A stretch of DNA of 5,142 nt. Origin: an uncultured Clostridia bacterium. GTDB lineage: Bacteria > Bacillota > Clostridia > Oscillospirales > Ruminococcaceae. A program made the position numbers and the translations under genes. Positions within the stretch are counted from its first letter, which is position 1, and every line of letters begins with the position of its first letter. The notes under the pieces are model-generated. The model did no database searches and had not been told where the DNA came from. It was given only the letters and a program-made list of their open reading frames with translations. Location of the stretch: positions 1 through 5,142 of the forward strand of contig CAMVBT010000199.1 of NCBI GenBank assembly GCA_947165805.1. The letters are read 5' to 3'. Shown here in pieces: positions 1 through 5,142 of this stretch.

Positions 1-426
1 CCAGCCTTCCACAGCTTCACGCACAACGTCGTTCGCGCAGGGAGCCGTTACCGGGAGGACGAGCCTGCTCACCATGTCGGGATGATCTGCTGCAAGGCAC
101 TGAGCGACCATTCCGCCCTGCGAAACACCGAGCACACACGCGCTCTCAATGCCGAGCTCCTTCATCGCCGCGGCCTGATCGTCCGCCATATCGGCTATGG
201 TAACGCCCTCCTTCAGGCCGTTCCTGCGGCTGAACATATATACCCTGTGATCGGCGAGGAACCGCTTGTACGGCGGCGCGAGAAGCCGTGCCATGCCCTT
301 CACCGTCGTGAGCCCGTCGGACAGCCCCGGGAGAACGACCACTTTCTTACTGCCGCTGCCGAACGCGGCATAGTACATATCGCCGTCCGGCAGCTTCACA
401 AGGCCGTTTTTGCACGCGGTACCCAT
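1..426 (-). CDS. Alpha/beta hydrolase, N-terminal part (3' end outside window)
   Basis: The frame is open from an ATG at 426 to the window edge and gives 142 residues with no stop. It reads as the first half of an alpha/beta-hydrolase fold enzyme. A beta-strand VVVLPG at residues 29-34 leads to the turn that usually forms the oxyanion hole. The nucleophile elbow GVSQGG at residues 100-105 has Ser102 as probable nucleophile, followed by the typical helix MVAQCLAADHPDMVSRLVL. The acid and histidine of the triad would lie in the missing C-terminal half. There is no signal peptide or membrane segment, so a cytoplasmic protein is expected. The ATG is well placed after a GGAGG site, and the gene starts 36 bases after the lipoprotein stop, so it is probably co-transcribed. 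The substrate cannot be inferred: esterases, lipases, peptidases and C-C hydrolases share these motifs. Confidence 0.85.
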   Translation of the reverse strand, partial: MGTACKNGLVKLPDGDMYYAAFGSGSKKVVVLPGLSDGLTTVKGMARLLAPPYKRFLADHRVYMFSRRNGLKEGVTIADMADDQAAAMKELGIESACVLGVSQGGMVAQCLAADHPDMVSRLVLPVTAPCANDVVREAVEGW

Positions 427-436
427 TCTTCGCACA

Positions 437-441
437 CCTCC
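437..441 (-). promoter_or_regulatory. Ribosome binding site of the alpha/beta hydrolase
   Basis: On the minus strand GGAGG lies 10 bases before the ATG at 426. It sits in the 36-base gap after the lipoprotein stop and supports this ATG as the start of the hydrolase. Confidence 0.8.
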
Positions 442-462
442 GTCAGTTCGCCGCTTTTTTCA

Positions 463-1014
463 TCAGTCTATTATGCGGACATATTTCGGTCTTTCTTTTA
501 TTCCGTACTCTGTGTTTCCGTTTACTGTCGCAACTACCTCGCCGTAATATTTTTCTTCTTCCTTCCGGCGCACAAGTATCTGATTTATCCCCACATTTTC
601 CGGCATCTCATCATTTACGACCGTGTAAATGAAATACAGATCGAACCCGTTTCCGTCGGCAGTCATGACATTCATTACGTCCGGACCCGATATATACAAT
701 GTTATATCGCCGCTGTGCACCGTTTCTTGAGTGTAGCCGCAGTTACTCGGGCTATCGAATGATATCACATCGCTGCCGAGCACCGAATACATATTTTCGA
801 TATCGGCAATAAGCTCGTCATAGTGTTCGGTGTTCAGATACTCCGAAAAATGCGCCGCAAGCTCTTCCCTTTTGCCGTTCTTTATCGACTCCATGACTTC
901 CTTTATCTTCGCCTCGTTGTCCCATTTGCTCACGTGCTCCGGCGGGAACGTACAGGACGAAAGCAGCAGCGTAACAGCAAGCACAAGCAACAATACTGCC
1001 TTTCCGATCCTCAT
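463..1014 (-). CDS. Small predicted lipoprotein, DUF5104-like, function unknown
   Basis: The 183-residue product begins with a lipoprotein signal: basic MRIGK, a hydrophobic core at residues 6-18 and the lipobox L18-S19-S20-C21. Cys21 is the expected lipidated residue, which would anchor the protein to the outer face of the membrane. The mature part is mostly hydrophilic, with a charged helical stretch at about residues 32-80 and then a likely beta-rich part at about 100-165 ([26 protein letters not shown]). The layout, with helices ending in VISFDS and a late Gly-Ile strand, resembles the DUF5104 lipoproteins common in Clostridia; this match is from memory and not verified. No catalytic motif is seen. 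The ATG overlaps the uvrB stop as ATGA, so translation is probably coupled to uvrB. It could instead be an unassigned lipoprotein of another family; a binding or envelope role is only a guess. Confidence 0.85.
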   Translation of the reverse strand: MRIGKAVLLLVLAVTLLLSSCTFPPEHVSKWDNEAKIKEVMESIKNGKREELAAHFSEYLNTEHYDELIADIENMYSVLGSDVISFDSPSNCGYTQETVHSGDITLYISGPDVMNVMTADGNGFDLYFIYTVVNDEMPENVGINQILVRRKEEEKYYGEVVATVNGNTEYGIKERPKYVRIID

Positions 1015-2978
1015 TTCTCCCCCTTGAGTTCTTTTATCTTGTCGCGGAAGAACGCTGCCTGCTCGAAATCGAGAAGCCTTGCGGCTTCCTTCATCATAGC
1101 CGTGTACTGCGCTATGAGCTTGTCCTTTTCCTTTGCGGTGAGCTTCGCTTTCGGCTTTTTGCCGTGCTTGTCCTCCTTCGCGGAGATGTCTATGACGTCG
1201 CGGACTTCCTTTATTATCGTCTTGGGAGTTATGCCGTGCTCCTCGTTATACTTCATCTGTATCTCACGGCGGCGGTTAGTTTCGTTTATAGCACTTTCCA
1301 TGCTGCCCGTTACCGTGTCGGCGTACATAATGACCTGACCGTTCGCGTTTCTCGCGGCACGGCCTATGGTCTGTATCAGCGACGACTCGCTGCGCAGGAA
1401 GCCCTCCTTGTCCGCGTCGAGTATCACGACCAGCGACACTTCGGGCAGGTCAAGACCCTCACGCAGCAGGTTTATTCCCACAAGCACGTCAAACTCGCCG
1501 AGACGCAGGTCGCGGACTATCTCCATGCGCTCCATGGTATCGACATCGTGGTGCATATAGCGGACCTTCAGACCTACTCTTTCGAGGTACTTTGTCAGAT
1601 CCTCCGCCATTTTCTTTGTGAGCGTGGTTATCAGGACGCGCTCTTTTCTTGCTATCCTTTCGTTTATCTCGGAAACGAGGTCTTCGATCTGTCCGTCGGT
1701 AGGTTTTACGATTATCTCCGGATCGACAAGTCCCGTAGGACGTATTATCTGTTCCGCAACGACCGACGCGTGCTCTTTCTCAAAAGGCCCCGGCGTAGCG
1801 GAAACATAGACCGCCTGATTTATCTTGGAATAGAATTCATCAAAATTCAGCGGGCGGTTGTCATACGCCGAAGGAAGTCTGAACCCGTAGTCTATCAGAT
1901 TCTTCTTGCGTGCCGAGTCACCGCCGTACATCCCACGCACCTGCGGGAGCGTAACATGGCTCTCGTCCACAAGCAGCAGGAAATCCTCCGGAAAGTGGTC
2001 GATCAGCGTCACCGGCGTACTGCCCGGAGCGCGGCGGGCGAGCACTCTCGAATAGTTCTCGATGCCCTTGCACATTCCTATCTCACGCAGCATCTCCATA
2101 TCGTACTTCGTGCGTTCGGCTATGCGCTGGGCTTCTATCAGCTTGTGCTCGGCGGTGAATTTCTCCACCTGCTCTTCCATTTCCTTTTCTATATCGGCGA
2201 GGGCTTCTTCAAGCTTTTCTCTGCCAACAATATAATGCGAAGCCGGGAATATAGCCGCGTGCAGGAGCTCGCGTTTTGCGATGCCCGTTACGACCTCGAA
2301 CTCGGAAACACGATCGATCTCGTCACCGAAGAACTCGACGCGTATAGCAGCCTCCTGCGTGGCACCCGCCGGGAATATCTCCACGGTGTCGCCGCGTACA
2401 CGGAACTTGTTGCGGACAAAATTGATATCGTTGCGCTCATACTGCATATCTATCAGTCGCCTAACAAGCTCGTCACGCCCGAACTCCAGCCCCTTGCGCA
2501 GAGAAATGGTGTTTGAACGGTATTCCTCGGGGCTGCCAAGGCTGTATATACAGGACACAGACGCAACGATAATTACATCTCTGCGCTCTGCGAGAGAAAA
2601 CGTCGCCGAATGACGCAGGCGATCAATGTCGTCATTGATCGCGCTGTCCTTTTCGATATATGAGTCTGTCGAAGGTATATATGCCTCGGGCTGATAGTAG
2701 TCGTAGTACGACACAAAGTATTCTACCGCATTATCCGGGAAAAATTCCCTGAACTCGCTGCAAAGCTGCGCGGCAAGGGTCTTATTGTGCGCGAGCACAA
2801 GAGTCGGGCGGTTTATGCGCTCGATGATGTTCGCCATTGTGAATGTCTTGCCGGAGCCGGTGACACCGAGGAGCACCTGCTCGCGGTTGCCGGCTTCGAT
2901 GCTCTTTACGAGCTTTTCTATCGCCTCCGGCTGGTCGCCGGTGGGTTTATAGGGTGATCTTAATACGAATTTATCCAA
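1011..2978 (-). CDS. uvrB: Excinuclease ABC subunit B (UvrB)
   Basis: UvrB is the damage-verifying helicase-like subunit of the UvrABC nucleotide excision repair nuclease. UvrA loads it on DNA and it then recruits UvrC. The 655 residues match the usual bacterial length and all landmarks are present. These are the N-terminal [10 protein letters not shown], Walker A GVTGSGKT at 38-45 (Lys44), the aromatic beta-hairpin around [10 protein letters not shown] at 91-100 that clamps DNA, DESH (Walker B) at 338-341, and SATP at 393-396. The helicase motifs [13 protein letters not shown] (501-513) and QTIGRAAR (536-543) follow. A C-terminal UVR domain at about 620-652 is the UvrC-contacting element. 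The start is TTG at 2978: it gives the family N-terminus, follows a good GGAGGAG site, and no in-frame ATG fits better. It starts 15 bases after ilvD and ends in an ATGA overlap with the lipoprotein gene. No uvrA is adjacent in the window. Nothing suggests inactivation. Confidence 0.99.
   Translation of the reverse strand: MDKFVLRSPYKPTGDQPEAIEKLVKSIEAGNREQVLLGVTGSGKTFTMANIIERINRPTLVLAHNKTLAAQLCSEFREFFPDNAVEYFVSYYDYYQPEAYIPSTDSYIEKDSAINDDIDRLRHSATFSLAERRDVIIVASVSCIYSLGSPEEYRSNTISLRKGLEFGRDELVRRLIDMQYERNDINFVRNKFRVRGDTVEIFPAGATQEAAIRVEFFGDEIDRVSEFEVVTGIAKRELLHAAIFPASHYIVGREKLEEALADIEKEMEEQVEKFTAEHKLIEAQRIAERTKYDMEMLREIGMCKGIENYSRVLARRAPGSTPVTLIDHFPEDFLLLVDESHVTLPQVRGMYGGDSARKKNLIDYGFRLPSAYDNRPLNFDEFYSKINQAVYVSATPGPFEKEHASVVAEQIIRPTGLVDPEIIVKPTDGQIEDLVSEINERIARKERVLITTLTKKMAEDLTKYLERVGLKVRYMHHDVDTMERMEIVRDLRLGEFDVLVGINLLREGLDLPEVSLVVILDADKEGFLRSESSLIQTIGRAARNANGQVIMYADTVTGSMESAINETNRRREIQMKYNEEHGITPKTIIKEVRDVIDISAKEDKHGKKPKAKLTAKEKDKLIAQYTAMMKEAARLLDFEQAAFFRDKIKELKGEK
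1019..1025 (-). promoter_or_regulatory. Ribosome binding site of the lipoprotein gene, inside uvrB
   Basis: On the minus strand AAGGGGG lies 4 bases before the ATG at 1014, within the last codons of uvrB. It is purine-rich but not a perfect GGAGG, so part of the initiation may come from ribosomes finishing uvrB at the overlapping ATGA. Confidence 0.55.
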
Positions 2979-2983
2979 CAGGG

Positions 2984-2990
2984 CTCCTCC
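2984..2990 (-). promoter_or_regulatory. Ribosome binding site that supports the TTG start of uvrB
   Basis: GGAGGAG on the minus strand ends 5 bases before TTG at 2978. It lies in the 15-base gap after the ilvD stop. Together with the conserved N-terminus it decides the start in the absence of an ATG. Confidence 0.85.
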
Positions 2991-2993
2991 GCC

Positions 2994-4649
2994 TTAATCC
3001 TTCAATACCGCTCCGACACTCGCGTTGCGGACGTGCATAGCATAGCGCTTGATGTAGCCTGTGAGAGGCTTCGGCGGGAGTATTCCCTTCTCTTTGCGCT
3101 TTGCTATCTCGTCCTCTGGAACGAGCAGCTCTATTGAGCGGTTAGGTATGTCAATATGTATCTTGTCTCCGTTCTCAACAAAGGCGATAAGTCCGCCTTC
3201 CGCGGCTTCCGGAGATATGTGGCCTACGGACGCGCCGCGGCTCGCACCGCTGAATCTGCCGTCCGTGATGAGAGCAACAGCTCCGTCGAGCCCTTTTCCC
3301 GCTATCGCCGCCGTGGGTGAGAGCATTTCCGGCATTCCGGGACCGCCCTTGGGTCCTTCGTAGCGTATAACGACTACGTCGCCCGGGACGATACCGCCGT
3401 TCAGAATAGCGTCATAAGCCTCCTGCTCGCCGTCGAATACCTTAGCGGTTCCCGTGAAGTCCATCATCTCGGGCTTTACGGCACCCTGCTTTACAACGGC
3501 GCCCTCGGGAGAGAGATTGCCCTTGAGTATCGCTATGCCGCCGTCAGCGCGGATCGGCGTCTCGATATTATGAATAACCGTACCGTCCGCATAGGCTGCT
3601 TTTTCAAGCCTTTCTTTCTGCGTACCGGTAACGGTAAGAGCGTCCTCGTCTATGAGCCCCTTCTTTGACAGCTCATGCATCACAGCCTGGATACCGCCGA
3701 CCTCGTTCAGGTCTTCGATGAAAATGCTGCTTGCGGGGTTGAGCTTGGATATCTGCGGAATCTTGCGGCTCATAGCGTCGATATCGTCTATGCTGATATC
3801 CGCCTTTGCCTCATGAGCTATTGCAAGCAGGTGAAGCACGGTATTAGACGAAGCGCCTATCGCCATATCGACGGCAAGTGCGTTGAGCATATTGCGGCGT
3901 GTAAGGATATCGAGCGGACGTATATTTTCTTTTACAAGCTCGATGATACGTTCGCCGGTCTCCTTTGCAAGCCTGCGGCGCGCGGAATTTACCGCGGGCT
4001 CGGAGCCGTTGAACGGCAGCGCGAGACCGACAGCCTCGGTAAGACAGTTCATGGAATTGGCGGTGTACATTCCCGCACAGGAGCCGCAGGTCGGACATGA
4101 CTTGTTTTCCCACTCGCGCAGTTCTTCGTCGGAAACCTTTCCGTCCGCGTACCTGCCTACGACCTCAAAGTTTTCGGACAGACCCACGCGCTTTCCGCAA
4201 ACTTTTCCGGGGCTCATAGGACCGCCGCTGACAAAGACAGAGGGTATGTTCAGTCTTGCAGCCGCCAGTATCATAGCGGGAACGATCTTGTCACAGTTCG
4301 GTATGAAAACCGCGCCGTCGAGCGGATGCGCGGTAAGCATAACCTCGATGCTGTCAGTTATCAGCTCACGGGACGCAAGAGAATATCTCATGCCGTTGTG
4401 GTTCATGGCGAGACCGTCGCATACGCCGATAGTGTTGAACTCAAACGGCACACCGCCCGCGTTGCGTATCCCGTCCTTTACCGCCTGTGCTATCTCTCCG
4501 AGGTGCATGTGGCCGGGGATATAGTCGCTCTGAGCCGATACAACGGCTATGAACGGCTTCTTCATCTCGCTGTCAGTGATAGCGAGCGCTTTCAGCAGCG
4601 AACGGTGCGGAAGTCTTGTGACTCCGTCCTTTAAAAGATCACTTCTCAC
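2994..4649 (-). CDS. ilvD: Dihydroxy-acid dehydratase (IlvD)
   Basis: IlvD dehydrates 2,3-dihydroxy-isovalerate and 2,3-dihydroxy-3-methylvalerate to the 2-keto acids, the step before transamination in valine and isoleucine synthesis. It is a cytoplasmic iron-sulfur enzyme. The 551 residues fit the shorter clostridial/archaeal form; E. coli has 616. Visible landmarks are C77-D78 in GVCDGLAM, N118-C119-D120-K121 (cluster Cys, Mg ligand, and the Lys carbamylated in the family), [10 protein letters not shown] with Cys191, E441 in GMPEML, and S467 in GRFSGAS, which matches the catalytic Ser517 of E. coli. The Cys of the PCN motif of [2Fe-2S] enzymes is replaced by PGH at 45-47, so this is probably the oxygen-sensitive [4Fe-4S] class, with Cys77 a candidate third ligand (inference). 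The start is GTG at 4649, after a GGGAGGT site. Paralogues such as sugar-acid dehydratases (Edd type) are less likely given the close end-to-end match to IlvD. Confidence 0.97.
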   Translation of the reverse strand: MRSDLLKDGVTRLPHRSLLKALAITDSEMKKPFIAVVSAQSDYIPGHMHLGEIAQAVKDGIRNAGGVPFEFNTIGVCDGLAMNHNGMRYSLASRELITDSIEVMLTAHPLDGAVFIPNCDKIVPAMILAAARLNIPSVFVSGGPMSPGKVCGKRVGLSENFEVVGRYADGKVSDEELREWENKSCPTCGSCAGMYTANSMNCLTEAVGLALPFNGSEPAVNSARRRLAKETGERIIELVKENIRPLDILTRRNMLNALAVDMAIGASSNTVLHLLAIAHEAKADISIDDIDAMSRKIPQISKLNPASSIFIEDLNEVGGIQAVMHELSKKGLIDEDALTVTGTQKERLEKAAYADGTVIHNIETPIRADGGIAILKGNLSPEGAVVKQGAVKPEMMDFTGTAKVFDGEQEAYDAILNGGIVPGDVVVIRYEGPKGGPGMPEMLSPTAAIAGKGLDGAVALITDGRFSGASRGASVGHISPEAAEGGLIAFVENGDKIHIDIPNRSIELLVPEDEIAKRKEKGILPPKPLTGYIKRYAMHVRNASVGAVLKD

Positions 4650-4654
4650 TTTTT

Positions 4655-4661
4655 ACCTCCC
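4655..4661 (-). promoter_or_regulatory. Ribosome binding site that supports the GTG start of ilvD
   Basis: GGGAGGT on the minus strand is followed by five A and then GTG at 4649. The site lies in the 33-base gap after the glucokinase stop and fixes the non-ATG start, which also gives the family N-terminus MRSD. Confidence 0.85.
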
Positions 4662-4682
4662 GCAATGAGCAGTATCTGTTTT

Positions 4683-5142
4683 TTATTTATTTCCGAATAC
4701 GGTCTTTAAAATACCGCTGTCCCCGGTTTTTCCGAGCATTGCAGCTCCGATTATGCCCGCGTCGTTTCCGAGACTGCACAGGCATATTTCGGTATTCTTT
4801 TTGCTGTTCTTTGAGTATATCTGCTCCGCGACCAGCTTTTTCAGCGGAATGAGCAGATTGTCGCCCTCGTTGCAGACGCCGCCTCCTATGGCAAGTATAT
4901 CGGGCTGGAAAACGTTGATAGTGTTCGTGATACCGCAGGCTAAAGCCTTGATATATCTGTCGACGACAGCCTGACCGTCCTCGTCGAGCATCTTCGCGGC
5001 GTTGAACGCAGTCCTCGCGCTGATCCTGCCGTCAGCTTCGACGAGCTGATGTATCTTGCTTGCGGGGTGCTTCTCCATTGCCTCGCGGGTCATTCGCACA
5101 AGCCCTCTTGCCGAGGCGTAGGCCTCAAAGCAGCCCTTTCGT
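4683..5142 (-). CDS. ROK-family glucokinase, C-terminal part (5' end outside window)
   Basis: The frame is open from the window edge (first full codon ends at 5141) to TAA at 4683-4685 and gives the last 152 residues; a full ROK kinase has about 310-320. The fragment opens with RKGCFEAYAS, the end of the ROK zinc motif CxCGxxGCxE, with one zinc Cys visible (fragment residue 4) and the following Glu at 6. ILAIGGGV at residues 82-89 and GNDAGIIGAA at 125-134 are typical of the C-terminal sugar-kinase fold of Firmicute glucokinases. ATP-dependent phosphorylation of glucose is the best guess; a fructo- or N-acetylmannosamine kinase cannot be excluded because the sugar-contacting N-terminal half is missing. 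A GTG at 5099 is an internal codon, not the start, because the conserved zinc motif lies upstream of it. The gene ends 33 bases before ilvD and probably shares its transcript. Confidence 0.93.
   Translation of the reverse strand, partial: RKGCFEAYASARGLVRMTREAMEKHPASKIHQLVEADGRISARTAFNAAKMLDEDGQAVVDRYIKALACGITNTINVFQPDILAIGGGVCNEGDNLLIPLKKLVAEQIYSKNSKKNTEICLCSLGNDAGIIGAAMLGKTGDSGILKTVFGNK

Larger units (their letters stand above)
1..5142 (-). other. Probable single transcription unit: glucokinase - ilvD - uvrB - lipoprotein - hydrolase
   Basis: Five same-strand genes are separated by 33, 15, -4 and 36 bases. None of the gaps holds a visible GC-rich hairpin followed by a T-run, and none is long enough for a leader RNA. 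The promoter is expected upstream of base 5142 and the terminator beyond base 1. Internal promoters inside coding sequence cannot be excluded from sequence alone. Confidence 0.65.

Noticed and set aside
427..462. A terminator between the lipoprotein and hydrolase genes
   Set aside because: The A-rich run AAAAAAG just after the lipoprotein stop is not a T-run on the transcribed strand and there is no stable hairpin before it. The gap holds a ribosome binding site instead.
82..762. A 226-codon open frame on the plus strand
   Set aside because: It runs antisense across the hydrolase, the gap and the lipoprotein gene. Both of those have good ribosome binding sites and recognisable motifs, while this frame has none.
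1164..2516. A 450-codon open frame on the plus strand opposite uvrB
   Set aside because: It lies wholly inside uvrB, whose protein matches its family from end to end. The antisense translation shows no recognisable domain. Long antisense open frames arise easily from the codon use of such a gene.
3883..4524. A 213-codon plus-strand frame and smaller ones opposite or inside ilvD
   Set aside because: They are shadows of ilvD, which is intact with all family motifs. Their translations are low-complexity, Ser/Arg-rich sequences.
4662..4720. A possible promoter with GATACT as -10 element before ilvD on the minus strand
   Set aside because: The region at the right distance for a -35 element (around ATTCGG) is a poor match to TTGACA, and the AT-rich stretch is only the end of the glucokinase gene.
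4683..5099. GTG at 5099 as start of a 138-residue protein
   Set aside because: The frame stays open upstream to the window edge and there encodes RKGCFEAYAS, the conserved ROK zinc motif, so the GTG is an internal Val codon of a longer kinase.

Overview
The window reads as an ordinary chromosomal stretch from an anaerobic Firmicute of class Clostridia, plausibly a Ruminococcus-like or other Oscillospiraceae gut or rumen bacterium. The clues are a ROK-family glucokinase of the Firmicute type, a short clostridial/archaeal-type IlvD of 551 residues, strong GGAGG ribosome binding sites, GTG and TTG starts, and a small lipoprotein resembling the DUF5104-type proteins common in this group. Base composition is balanced to slightly GC-rich. 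The species cannot be fixed from this sequence alone.

All five genes lie on the minus strand, so transcription runs from high to low coordinates. In that order they are: the C-terminal part of a ROK glucokinase (4683-5142, its start is outside the window); ilvD, dihydroxy-acid dehydratase (2994-4649, GTG start); uvrB, excinuclease ABC subunit B (1011-2978, TTG start); a small predicted lipoprotein of unknown function (463-1014); and the N-terminal 142 residues of an alpha/beta hydrolase (1-426, its end is outside the window). The junctions are 33, 15, -4 (ATGA overlap) and 36 bases. No gap is long enough for a leader RNA and no terminator hairpin is evident, so the set looks like one transcription unit that begins upstream of base 5142 and continues past base 1.

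The functions do not form one pathway: sugar phosphorylation, branched-chain amino acid synthesis, nucleotide excision repair, an exported lipoprotein and a hydrolase. This looks like a housekeeping operon of loosely related genes. The points worth a second look are uvrB without an adjacent uvrA, the ATGA coupling of the lipoprotein gene to uvrB, the lack of room for a T-box or other attenuator directly before ilvD, and the cluster ligands of IlvD. I found no RNA genes, CRISPR arrays, mobile elements or sizeable repeats, and no sign of a previously undescribed system.
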